NCBI RefSeq assembly: GCF_018614055.1
Contig: NZ_JAGGPB010000058.1
Location: 52,797-116,796, forward strand
Length of the DNA: 64,000 nucleotides
Source of the DNA: Streptomyces sp. ISL-98
GTDB lineage: Bacteria; Actinomycetota; Actinomycetes; Streptomycetales; Streptomycetaceae
Direction: 5' to 3'
A program made the translations under genes and the position numbers. Shown here one piece after another: positions 9,420-17,395 of the stretch. How positions within the stretch are numbered: the stretch's first letter is position 1; each line of letters starts with the position of its first letter. The notes below the pieces were generated by a model that did no database searches, was not told the DNA's origin, and saw only the letters and a list, made by a program, of their open reading frames with translations.

Positions 9420-9845
9420 ATGGTCACGGCCTGGTCGTCTTCCCGCATGTCGCGGGCCCGCTCGTCGGCGGGTCCGCTGCGCGTGCTGTGGGTGGCGCTG
9501 GCGCTGTTCGCCTTCGTGTACGCGCACGGCGTGAGCACCGAAGGCGTCACCGGCCATCTCGGCGTCGGCACGCCCACGCACGCAGCGGCCGCTGTGCACG
9601 GCCATACGGTCCAGGACGAGCCGGTGGACCACCACGGTGGCGGTCATGGCCCGTCACATCCCGCTGAGGAATGCGTGCCGGGGCAACCGCAGCAGACGCC
9701 CGCTCTGGATGCCCCCGGCGTCTGTGCCCTCATCGAGGAAGACACCGCTGCGTCGCAGCTGCCTCCGCTGGTCGCCTTCGGCGACGTAGCGGCGGCCAAG
9801 CAACTGCCGAGCACGTCGATAAGAGCCACAGTTCTGCAGATCTAG
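9420..9845 (+). CDS. DUF6153-type membrane-anchored His-rich protein
   Basis: 141-residue protein with one N-terminal membrane segment (LRVLWVALALFAFVYAHGV) followed by an exported His-rich stretch (DEPVDHHGGGHGPSHPAEEC). This arrangement matches the small actinomycete family DUF6153. The exported His/Cys cluster suggests metal binding at the outer membrane face, which is inference. ATG 9420 follows AGGATCACGGC. The neighbours on both sides are likewise small membrane or secreted proteins with His residues. Confidence 0.65.
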   Translation: MVTAWSSSRMSRARSSAGPLRVLWVALALFAFVYAHGVSTEGVTGHLGVGTPTHAAAAVHGHTVQDEPVDHHGGGHGPSHPAEECVPGQPQQTPALDAPGVCALIEEDTAASQLPPLVAFGDVAAAKQLPSTSIRATVLQI

Positions 9846-10014
9846 GGTCCGGCGACTCTTCGTCGGCCCTCGACGCCCTCCCGTCTGACGCAACTCCGGG
9901 ACAGCCCAACCGCGGCTGTGGGCGTGATGCGGCCGGCCGCTGCTGCTGACACTGCCCACCCCGCCCGCCGTTCGACGCGCCTCGTCGCGTGCGACGGCAG
10001 CTTGCGGAGGAACT

Positions 10015-10431
10015 GTGCCGCCCTCGCCACCCCGTGTTTGCCCACCTCCTAGTGACTCACCTGTGCAGTTCCGGCTGCTCGCTCTGCTCCTGAGCGGCCT
10101 GCTGCTGATCGTGCTCGACTGTGCGCTGCTGCTGCACGAGCCCGGCCACGCACACAGCTCGGTCCGTACGGTCTCCGGCGCCCAACACGCCGTCGAGCCG
10201 GTGCCGCATGCTTCGGCGCCGGCCGACTCCTCCTGCTCACGGGCCGGTTGGGACCGGGAACTGGCCGGACGGCAGCAAGTGCGTACACCGGTGTTCGTTG
10301 CGGCTGCGCCCGAAGCGTCGGCGACCCGCACGGTGGCACCTCCTGGGAGTGTGCGGCCCGCGTCGGGAGAGGCCCGAAGATCCACGCCCGGCCGCTTCAC
10401 GCTGTGCGCCCTGTGCCGGTGGCGGACGTAG
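10015..10431 (+). CDS. Small exported or membrane-anchored protein, unknown
   Basis: 138 residues. An N-terminal hydrophobic segment (FRLLALLLSGLLLIVLDCAL) is followed by HEPGHAHSS and a variable, Ala/Pro-rich tail with a CALC motif near the end. GTG 10015 has a strong GGAGG at 10006-10010, though the spacing is short. GTG 10063, directly before the hydrophobic segment, is an alternative start. It resembles the preceding DUF6153 protein in plan and may be a divergent copy. I do not recognise a family. Confidence 0.55.
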   Translation: MPPSPPRVCPPPSDSPVQFRLLALLLSGLLLIVLDCALLLHEPGHAHSSVRTVSGAQHAVEPVPHASAPADSSCSRAGWDRELAGRQQVRTPVFVAAAPEASATRTVAPPGSVRPASGEARRSTPGRFTLCALCRWRT

Positions 10432-10516
10432 GCCATGCCCTGCGACGACCTTCGAGCCACCGCACTGCCGCGATCAGCACCCGACGCGCCATTCACAGAA
10501 TGATGAGAGCCGACTG

Positions 10517-11641
10517 ATGCACTCTCCGAACACCACCCACCTCACCAGGGCCGGCGGCCACGCCGCTCTGTCCCAACTGGTCGGAAACACCCCCCTCCTG
10601 CACGTCAGCGAGCCCTTCGCTCCCGCAGGACGGGGATTCTGGGCCAAGCTGGAAGGCTTCAACCCCGGCGGCATAAAGGACCGCCCCGGCCTGCACATGG
10701 TCGAACGCGCCCGAGCCCGCGGCGATCTGAAGCCCGGAGCGCGGATCATCGAGTCCACCAGTGGCACCCTGGGCCTCGGCCTCGCCCTCGCGGGCATGGT
10801 CTACGGCCACCCGGTCACCCTGGTCACCGACCCGGGCCTGGAGATGTCCATGACCCGCCTGCTGACCGCCTACGGCGCCCAGGTCAACGTCGTCTCCGAA
10901 CCCCACCCCACCGGCGGCTGGCAGCAGGCCCGACGCGACCGCGTCACCCAGCTGATGCGCCAACATGGCGACTCCTGGTGCCCGGACCAGTACAACAACC
11001 CCGACAACACCACCGCCTACACCCCGCTCGCCCTGGAACTCGCCACCGAACTCGCCCACATCGACGTCCTGGTGTGCAGTGTCGGCACCGGAGGCCACTC
11101 GGCGGGCGTCTCGCGGGTCCTGCAGCAGCTCTATCCCGGTCTGAAGCTCGTGGGCGTGGACACCGTCGGATCGACGATCTTCGGCCAGTCCGCCCGGCCC
11201 CGTCTGATGCGCGGACTCGGATCGAGCATCTACCCGCGCAACGTCGCGTACGACAACTTCTCCGAGGTCCACTGGGTCGCCCCGGCCGAAGCGGTATGGG
11301 CCTGCAGGCAGTTGGCCACCTCCCACTACGCCACCGGCGGCTGGAGCGTCGGCGCGGTCGCCCTGGTCGCGGGATGGCTCGCCCGTACCCTGCCCGAGGA
11401 CACCCGGATCGCGGCGATCTTCCCCGACGGGCCACAGCGTTACCTGGGCACGGTGTACGACGACGACTACTGCGCCGCCCACGGCCTGCTCGACTCCCCG
11501 CCCGCGCCCGAACCCGAGGTGATCGGCCGACTGAACGAGAAGGAAGTCACCCGCTGGACCCGGTGCACCAGAGTGGTCGACCCGCTCGCCCTCGCCGCCG
11601 AGGAGACGCAGGTCGAGGCCGATGCGGAGGAGGACCGGTGA
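10517..11641 (+). CDS. PLP-dependent cysteine-synthase-like enzyme
   Basis: 374-residue fold-type II PLP enzyme related to O-acetylserine sulfhydrylase and cystathionine beta-synthase. The PLP lysine is K54 in NPGGIKDRPG. The phosphate-cradling glycine loop is GTGGHSAG at 190-197. The substrate loop reads TSGTLG near 81-86 instead of the usual TSGNTG, so the substrate may differ from O-acetylserine. The tail (about 50 residues) is longer than in housekeeping CysK. ATG 10517 follows GAGAG. The stop overlaps the GTG of the MFS gene (GTGA), so the two are translationally coupled. This suggests that a product is made and then exported, possibly a nonprotein amino acid; the product is unknown. Confidence 0.85.
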   Translation: MHSPNTTHLTRAGGHAALSQLVGNTPLLHVSEPFAPAGRGFWAKLEGFNPGGIKDRPGLHMVERARARGDLKPGARIIESTSGTLGLGLALAGMVYGHPVTLVTDPGLEMSMTRLLTAYGAQVNVVSEPHPTGGWQQARRDRVTQLMRQHGDSWCPDQYNNPDNTTAYTPLALELATELAHIDVLVCSVGTGGHSAGVSRVLQQLYPGLKLVGVDTVGSTIFGQSARPRLMRGLGSSIYPRNVAYDNFSEVHWVAPAEAVWACRQLATSHYATGGWSVGAVALVAGWLARTLPEDTRIAAIFPDGPQRYLGTVYDDDYCAAHGLLDSPPAPEPEVIGRLNEKEVTRWTRCTRVVDPLALAAEETQVEADAEEDR

Positions 11642-12942
11642 AGAGCACCATCGCGCAGGTCCGCACGTACGAGCGCAGCGTCCAGCTGTTGATGGTGAAT
11701 CAGTTCACCATCAACCTCGGCTTCTACATGCTCATGCCGTACCTGGCCACCCACCTGGCCGGGCCTCTCGGCCTGGCCGGATGGCTCGTCGGCCTCATTC
11801 TCGGGGTCCGCAACTTCAGCCAGCAGGGCATGTTTCTGGTCGGTGGAACACTTGCCGACCGGCTCGGCTACAAGCCAATGATCATCGCGGGCATGGTGCT
11901 GCGCATCGTCGGCTTCGCGACCCTCGGGCTCGTCGACTCCGTCCCCGCGCTGATCGCCGCCTCTGCGGCGACGGGCCTGGCCGGCGCCCTGTTCAATCCG
12001 GCCACCCGGGCCTACCTCGCCGCGGATGCGGGGGAGCGGCGAGTCGAGGCGTTCGCGTTGTTCAACGTCTTCTACCAGGCGGGCATCCTGCTCGGCCCGC
12101 TGGTGGGGATGGTCCTGACCGGTATCGACTTCCGCATTACGTGCCTGACGGCGGCCGCCATCTTCGCGGTGCTCAGCATCGTGCAGATCCGAGCCTTGCC
12201 CGCGCGTCGAGCCGACGATGCGTTGGTCCGGGCGGACGGCCGCCGGGAGAGTGTCCTGGCGCAGTGGCGGAGCATTCTGGCCAACCGGCCCTTCCTGCTG
12301 TTCTCGGTCGCCATGATCGGCTCGTACGTGATGTCCTTCCAGGTCTATCTCGCGCTGCCGCTGGAGGTGCGCCGCCTGGGCGGCGAGGGCGAGTTCGGTA
12401 CGGCAGCGGTGGCGGTGCTGTTCGCCGTCTCGGGACTCACCACCATCCTCGGCCAGACCAGGGTGACCGCCTGGTGCAAGGCCCGCATGGAGCCCGGGCA
12501 GGCGCTCGTCCGGGGTCTGCTGACCATGGGAGTCGCCTTCGTACCCCTGCTGCTGGCCACCGCCGTGCCCGTACCGGACGACGGCATCGGGCTGTGGCTG
12601 CTCGCGGCGGTGCCGCCCGCCCTGTCCGCGCTGCTGCTGGCCCTGGGCACGATGATCGCCTACCCGTTCGAGATGGACACCATCGTCCGTCTCTCCGGTG
12701 ACCGCCTGGTCGCCACCCACTACGGCCTGTACAACACCATCTGCGGCGTCGGCATCACGCTGGGGAACCTCCTCACCGGTGCCGCACTGGACGCGGCCCG
12801 CAACGCCGGAGTGTCCGCCCTGCCGTGGATCGCCTTGCTGCTGCTGGGCTTTGCCTGTGCCGCCGCCCTGTACGGGCTGCACCGCGCCGGCCGCCTCGCA
12901 GCTCCGGCGCCCGCCGCCCAGCCCGACCCCGCCACGGCCTGA
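11638..12942 (+). CDS. MFS transporter coupled to the PLP enzyme
   Basis: 434-residue major facilitator with about 12 membrane helices. The loop between helices 2 and 3 reads GGTLADRLGYKP, the MFS signature G-x-L-a-D-r-x-G. It begins NQFTINLGFYMLMPYLATHL, as in drug and amino-acid exporters of the MdtH/YdeE type. GTG 11638 overlaps the TGA of the upstream PLP enzyme. The tail is Ala/Pro-rich. A strong terminator follows the stop. The most likely job is export of, or protection from, the PLP enzyme product. Import cannot be excluded. Confidence 0.85.
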   Translation: MKSTIAQVRTYERSVQLLMVNQFTINLGFYMLMPYLATHLAGPLGLAGWLVGLILGVRNFSQQGMFLVGGTLADRLGYKPMIIAGMVLRIVGFATLGLVDSVPALIAASAATGLAGALFNPATRAYLAADAGERRVEAFALFNVFYQAGILLGPLVGMVLTGIDFRITCLTAAAIFAVLSIVQIRALPARRADDALVRADGRRESVLAQWRSILANRPFLLFSVAMIGSYVMSFQVYLALPLEVRRLGGEGEFGTAAVAVLFAVSGLTTILGQTRVTAWCKARMEPGQALVRGLLTMGVAFVPLLLATAVPVPDDGIGLWLLAAVPPALSALLLALGTMIAYPFEMDTIVRLSGDRLVATHYGLYNTICGVGITLGNLLTGAALDAARNAGVSALPWIALLLLGFACAAALYGLHRAGRLAAPAPAAQPDPATA

Positions 12943-12948
12943 CCCGAC

Positions 12949-12986
12949 GTGCGAGGGAGGGCGGTCACCACCGCCCTCCCTCGCAC
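12949..12986. terminator. Strong hairpin terminator
   Basis: A 17-bp perfect stem (5' arm GTGCGAGGGAGGGCGGT) with a CACC loop starts 7 bases after the MFS stop. There is no U-tract, as is common in Streptomyces. It separates the PLP/MFS pair from the conservon. Confidence 0.85.
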
Positions 12987-13224
12987 CGGTGGCGCCCAGA
13001 TCTGATGGTCTGTCTGCCGCATGAACGTGAAGCAGCCTGTCATGCCTAGGATGATCGCGGCTCCACCACCCTGGAGAACCAAGGGAGTTGGGAATCGACA
13101 CATCCATGTGCTGATTTCCGACTTGCACCTGCCGGACCCCCATAGGCGCACAGCTGCATTCTCGCGTCCCCCCTGCGCCGCTGCCCTCGTCCCGCTCCAC
13201 CTCACCCCCGTTCATGAGGATTTG

Positions 13225-14628
13225 ATGACACAACACATACCGGAGGCGGTGGTCTGGTGCCTTGGTGCCGGTGTGCCCGCAGGCCTGGTCCTGTTGGTAC
13301 GCCAACGCCGGCTCACCGCCGCTCTGCGCCGGCGCCTGGCGGCGTCGGAAGCCGGCCTGCGCGCTCGTGACGAGGAGGCCCAGCACCTGGTCGAGGCCCG
13401 TCTCTCCGCGCTGTCGGACGCTCATCACCAGGCCGTACCCGTGCCCGGCCTGCTCGACGAGCGACTGGCCGGAACGGCCTACGGACAGAGCCTGCAGCAG
13501 GTCCAGGACCTGTTCACCCAGGCAGTCGACACGGCACGGGCCCGAGCCGATCAGTCGGCGAGAGCAACGCTCAAGGCAGCGATGCGCGCACTCCAGGCCC
13601 TGGCGAACGAGCAGCAGTTGTCCATCTCGGACATGCAGGACCGGCACGACAGTCCCGATGTGCTCCAGGACCTGTTGGAGATCGACCACGCGAATGCGCA
13701 GTTCGGCCGCAGGGCGCAGGCGATCGCCGTTCTCTGCGGCTCGTGGCCGGGTCGGCAGCGGGTTGCCTCGCCGCTGATCGACGTCGTACGCGGCGCCACG
13801 TCGCGGATCCGCGACTACCGGCGCGTCACGATCCACTCGCGCGTCGACATGGACGTCGTGAGCCGCGCGGTGGAGCCCGTGGTCCTCGCGGTCGCCGAGC
13901 TGCTGGACAACGCGGCGCGGCACTCGCAGCCCAACACCACGGTCGAGGTGAGCGTCCAGCCCGCGCACAACGGCATCAGTGTGGTCATCGACGATGCCGG
14001 AGTCGGCATGGACGCGCGCGAGACCGAGGAGGCGGGCCGACGCCTGTCGGGCCGTGAAGACATCGACATCAACCGGCTCGGTGACCCGCCGCAGTTCGGC
14101 TTCGCCACCGTTGGTGTGCTCGCCGCCCGGTACGGGTTCACCGTCTCGGTCGACACCCGGTCTCCCTACGGGGGAGTGCGCGCCGTGCTGTTCCTCCCCC
14201 ACGCACTCCTCAATCGCGCACACGCGGCCGGATCAGGCACTGCCCCAGCCCCAACCCCTGCCCCTGCCTCTGTGTCCGTTCCGGCCGCCGCCCCGGAGGC
14301 CGGCCTCACGTCCGACGCCCCGCAGGCCCGGCCGAGTCCTGCGGAGCCCGGTCCGGCAGCTCCACCGTCCCCTGAGCAGGCGCGTTCTCCCATGACCGCC
14401 ACCTCCGCGACCGCTCCGGCGTCCACAGTGGGCGGCCTCCCCAAGCGCCGCCGCCGCTCCGCCCAGGACGACGCAACGGGCCACCAGGCACCCGCCACAC
14501 CGCACGGCGCCGGTTCGTCTCCGGTCCGCCCGGCCTCCGAGACCGCCTCCCGCATGGGTGCGTTCGCTCGCGGCACCCGCTCCGGGCGCGCCGCCTCGCA
14601 AGACGACGAAGGGAATCCGCAGGAATGA
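13225..14628 (+). CDS. cvnA: Conservon 1 sensor kinase-like ATPase CvnA
   Basis: 467-residue histidine-kinase-like protein of the conservon family (RarA type), the presumed membrane-side input. One N-terminal membrane segment (AVVWCLGAGVPAGLVLLV) is followed by a helical region and a HATPase_c domain with N-box ELLDNAARHSQ near residue 224 and G1 box DDAGVGMD. The low-complexity Ala/Pro tail runs from about residue 335. No standard H-box phospho-acceptor is obvious, as is typical of CvnA. ATG 13225 is chosen because GAGGA lies just upstream; in-frame starts further up lack such a site. Its TGA overlaps the cvnB ATG. Confidence 0.9.
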   Translation: MTQHIPEAVVWCLGAGVPAGLVLLVRQRRLTAALRRRLAASEAGLRARDEEAQHLVEARLSALSDAHHQAVPVPGLLDERLAGTAYGQSLQQVQDLFTQAVDTARARADQSARATLKAAMRALQALANEQQLSISDMQDRHDSPDVLQDLLEIDHANAQFGRRAQAIAVLCGSWPGRQRVASPLIDVVRGATSRIRDYRRVTIHSRVDMDVVSRAVEPVVLAVAELLDNAARHSQPNTTVEVSVQPAHNGISVVIDDAGVGMDARETEEAGRRLSGREDIDINRLGDPPQFGFATVGVLAARYGFTVSVDTRSPYGGVRAVLFLPHALLNRAHAAGSGTAPAPTPAPASVSVPAAAPEAGLTSDAPQARPSPAEPGPAAPPSPEQARSPMTATSATAPASTVGGLPKRRRRSAQDDATGHQAPATPHGAGSSPVRPASETASRMGAFARGTRSGRAASQDDEGNPQE

Positions 14629-15059
14629 ACGACCATATGGCCAACGAACTGGGCTGGATGCTCGACGAGGTCCTCAAGGTCCCGGAAGCTCGCCATGCGA
14701 TCCTGCTTTCCGCGGACGGCATGCTCCGGGCGCATTCCAAGGGCATCGCGCGCGACGAGGCAGAACGGCAGGCCGCCGCACTGTCCGGCCTCCAGTCGAT
14801 CAGCCGCAGCACCGCCGAGTTCTGCGCCGACGAGTCCTCCCCCTGGCAGCAGACTCTGGTCGAATTCGTCGACGGGTACGTCTTCCTGGTCGCCGCCGGC
14901 GCGGGCGCCTATCTGGCGGTCTCCGCCACCCAGAACGTGGACATGGAGGCGGTCACGTACGGCATGCACAAGCTCGTCGACCGCCTGGGCAAGGAGCTGA
15001 CCAGCCCGCCCCGGCAGGACTCGGCACCGGCCCGGCCAGGCACCAGCCGTCCGGCATGA
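14625..15059 (+). CDS. cvnB: Conservon 1 roadblock/LC7 protein CvnB
   Basis: 144-residue roadblock/LC7-domain protein. It contains the strand-helix pattern ARHAILLSADGMLRAHSKG...AERQAAALSGLQSIS...FVDGYVFLVAAGAGAYLAV. Roadblock proteins of the MglB kind regulate small GTPases, so CvnB is expected to act on CvnD and to bind CvnA at the membrane. ATG 14625 overlaps the cvnA stop and its TGA overlaps cvnC, giving equimolar coupling. Confidence 0.92.
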   Translation: MNDHMANELGWMLDEVLKVPEARHAILLSADGMLRAHSKGIARDEAERQAAALSGLQSISRSTAEFCADESSPWQQTLVEFVDGYVFLVAAGAGAYLAVSATQNVDMEAVTYGMHKLVDRLGKELTSPPRQDSAPARPGTSRPA

Positions 15060-15415
15060 CCTCACCCCACCGGCGTGAACGGGGCCTCGTACGCCCCTAT
15101 GTCGTGACGGACGGCCGTTCCCATCCCACGCGCAACACCCTCGACCTGGTGACGCTCGTGACGGCAGTGGGCAACCGGCCACTCACCGGGCTCAGCCCGG
15201 AGAAGCGCCGTGTCATGGAGCTGTGCCGGGGCGGAGCGCTGTCGGTCGCCGAAGTGGCAGGCCACCTGACGCTGGCCATGAGCGTCACCAAGGTCCTGCT
15301 CAGCGACCTGATCGACAGCGGCCACATCACCCCCCGGCCCCCCGTACCCAAGGCCCAGCTCCCCGACGGCCGACTTCTCCAGGAGGTGCTCGATGGACTC
15401 CGCTCCAGGCTCTGA
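15056..15415 (+). CDS. cvnC: Conservon 1 DUF742 protein CvnC
   Basis: 119-residue DUF742 protein. RPYVVTDGRSHPTRNTLDLVT near the start and a winged-helix-like stretch (LSVAEVAGHLTLAMSVTKVL, then LSDLIDSGHI) are diagnostic. Its biochemical role is unknown; the fold suggests a DNA- or protein-binding helix-turn-helix adaptor inside the Cvn complex. It overlaps cvnB by 4 bp and cvnD by 23 bp. Confidence 0.92.
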   Translation: MTSPHRRERGLVRPYVVTDGRSHPTRNTLDLVTLVTAVGNRPLTGLSPEKRRVMELCRGGALSVAEVAGHLTLAMSVTKVLLSDLIDSGHITPRPPVPKAQLPDGRLLQEVLDGLRSRL

Positions 15416-15989
15416 CCAGGTCTATCTCTCCGACACGGTCAGGACCGCGGTCAAAATCCTCATCGTGGGTCACTTCGCGGTGGGCAAGACCACGTTCGTC
15501 GGCACGCTGTCCGAGATCCGGCCGCTGCGTACCGAGGAAACGATGACGCAGGCCAGTGAGCAGACCGACGACCTGGCGGGCAGCCCGGACAAGACCACGA
15601 CCACCGTCGCCATGGACTTCGGCCGCCTCACGCTCAGCGATCGACTGGTCCTGTACCTGTTCGGCGCTCCCGGGCAGAAGCGTTTCACCACGCTCTGGAA
15701 AGACATGCTGAACGGCGCTCTGGGCGCACTGGTGCTGGCGGACACCCGGCGACTCGACCAGTCCTTCGACATCATGGGCCTGCTGGAAGAGCACGGCATG
15801 CCGTACGCGGTCGCCGTCAACCAGTTCGACGGTGCACCCGTCTTCCCCGAAGCGGAAATACGCGAAGCCCTCGACCTGCTCCCCGAAACCCCCCTCGTCA
15901 CGTGCGACGCACGGAGCCCAGGGTCCTCCACCGAGGCGCTGATCTCACTTGTCGAGTACCTCCAGACCCGCACCTCTCAGGAGCAGTGA
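15393..15989 (+). CDS. cvnD: Conservon 1 Ras-like GTPase CvnD
   Basis: 198-residue MglA/Ras-like GTPase. The Walker A loop is GHFAVGKT at 26-33. The switch II region is APGQKRF, where the usual form is TPGQERF, so the catalytic environment is altered. The NQFD element gives NKxD-like base recognition. It is the expected output switch of the conservon. The start ATG 15393 lies inside cvnC. Its TGA overlaps the ATG of the P450 gene (TGATG), so GTPase and P450 are made together, as in rar-like conservons. Confidence 0.92.
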   Translation: MDSAPGSDQVYLSDTVRTAVKILIVGHFAVGKTTFVGTLSEIRPLRTEETMTQASEQTDDLAGSPDKTTTTVAMDFGRLTLSDRLVLYLFGAPGQKRFTTLWKDMLNGALGALVLADTRRLDQSFDIMGLLEEHGMPYAVAVNQFDGAPVFPEAEIREALDLLPETPLVTCDARSPGSSTEALISLVEYLQTRTSQEQ

Positions 15990-17395
15990 TGACCACTCCC
16001 CAGCCCGAGCCGGGCACAGCACCACCACCCGGCTGCCCGGCACACGCAGGCCGCACGTCACTGTACGGACCGGGGTTCGCCGCCGACCCGGCCGCGACCT
16101 ACGCACACCTGCGTACGTACGGCTCCGTCGCGCCGGTGGAGATCGCCCCCGGCGTCCACGCATCGCTCGTCACGGGCTATGAGACCGCCCTGGAGGTGCT
16201 GCGCAGCCCGGAGCGGTTCTCCAAGGACCCGCGCAGATGGCGTGCCCTCGCCGACGGGACGGTGCCCGCGGACAGCCCTGTCGTTCCGATGATGATGTAC
16301 CGGCCGAACGCCCTGTGGACAGACGGCGACGAGCATGCGCGGCTGCGCGGCGCGATCACCGACAGCCTGAGCCGCGTGGACCCGAACGCGCTGCGCGGCT
16401 ATGTCGAGCACAGCGCCGACACCCTCATCGACCGGTTCGGCCCCGAGGGGCGGGCCGATCTTCTCGCCGAGTACGGCGCGATCCTGCCGCTGCTCGTCTT
16501 CAAACAGCTCTTCGGCTGCCCGCCGGACATCGGGGACAAGCTGGTCGAGGGCATGTCGGGAATCTTCGACGCCAATGCCGACTCCGAGAAAGCGAACGCG
16601 GTTCTCACCGAGGGCGTCGCCGAGCTGGTCGCCCTCAAGCGGAGCCGGCCCGGAGCGGATGTGACGTCCTGGCTGATGGCCCATCCCGCGCAGCTCACCG
16701 ACGAGGAGATGATGCATCAGCTCGTACTCCTCATGGGCGCGGGCACCGAACCCCAGCAGAACCTCATCTGCAACGGCCTGCGACTGCTGCTGTCCGACGA
16801 CCGGTTCGGCGGCGACCTGGCCGGCGGCAGCATGCCCGTCGAGGACGCGCTCGACGAGGTGCTGTGGGCCGACCCGCCGATGGCGAACTACGCCATCCAC
16901 TACCCCCTCCACGACCTGGAACTCGACGGAACCCCGCTGCGTGAGGGCGAGCCGATCCTGGTCAGCCTCGCCGCCGCGAACACCGACCCCGCCCTGTCCG
17001 GCGACCGGCGCGGCGGCAACCGCGCGCACCTGGCATGGAGCGCCGGCGCGCACACCTGCCCGGCGAAGAGCCCTGCCCGGCTGATCGCCGCGGTCGCCGT
17101 GGAGAAACTCCTAGACCGGCTCCCGGATACCGAACTTGCGCTCGGGGCAGGCCGGTTGGAGTGGCGGCAGGGCCCCTTCCACCGGGCGCTGGCCGCCTTG
17201 CCTGTGCGTTTTCCCCCAATCACCGTGCCGGTCACCACGGACGAGCCCTCTGGAGCCAGCAGATGGAACACGAATCCCGCCCCGTCGTCATCGACACCTC
17301 CGGTGCAGACATCCACGGAGAGGGAGCCCGTATCCGGGAACGGGGACCGGCAGCGCTGGTGGAGCTCCCTGGCCAGGTGGTGGCGTGGGCAGTAA
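15989..17395 (+). CDS. cvnE: Cytochrome P450, CYP157-like (conservon CvnE), without ExxR
   Basis: 468-residue P450-fold protein. The heme-ligand region is WSAGAHTCPAKS with Cys357, and the I-helix is GAGTEPQQN near 250. The K-helix reads E290-V-L-W293, so the arginine of the ExxR motif is replaced by tryptophan. Loss of ExxR is the known peculiarity of the CYP157 family, whose genes pair with CYP154 genes in Streptomyces conservons. ATG 15989 overlaps the cvnD stop. The last 44 codons overlap the start of the CYP154 gene by 133 bp. This is either a real low-complexity tail or a sign that the stop was lost and a later one is used. Physiological substrate unknown. Confidence 0.9.
   Translation: MTTPQPEPGTAPPPGCPAHAGRTSLYGPGFAADPAATYAHLRTYGSVAPVEIAPGVHASLVTGYETALEVLRSPERFSKDPRRWRALADGTVPADSPVVPMMMYRPNALWTDGDEHARLRGAITDSLSRVDPNALRGYVEHSADTLIDRFGPEGRADLLAEYGAILPLLVFKQLFGCPPDIGDKLVEGMSGIFDANADSEKANAVLTEGVAELVALKRSRPGADVTSWLMAHPAQLTDEEMMHQLVLLMGAGTEPQQNLICNGLRLLLSDDRFGGDLAGGSMPVEDALDEVLWADPPMANYAIHYPLHDLELDGTPLREGEPILVSLAAANTDPALSGDRRGGNRAHLAWSAGAHTCPAKSPARLIAAVAVEKLLDRLPDTELALGAGRLEWRQGPFHRALAALPVRFPPITVPVTTDEPSGASRWNTNPAPSSSTPPVQTSTEREPVSGNGDRQRWWSSLARWWRGQ

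Noticed and set aside
11467..14223. Minus-strand open frame of 918 codons across MFS and cvnA
   Set aside because: Antisense of clear genes, crosses a terminator, and shows no family motif.
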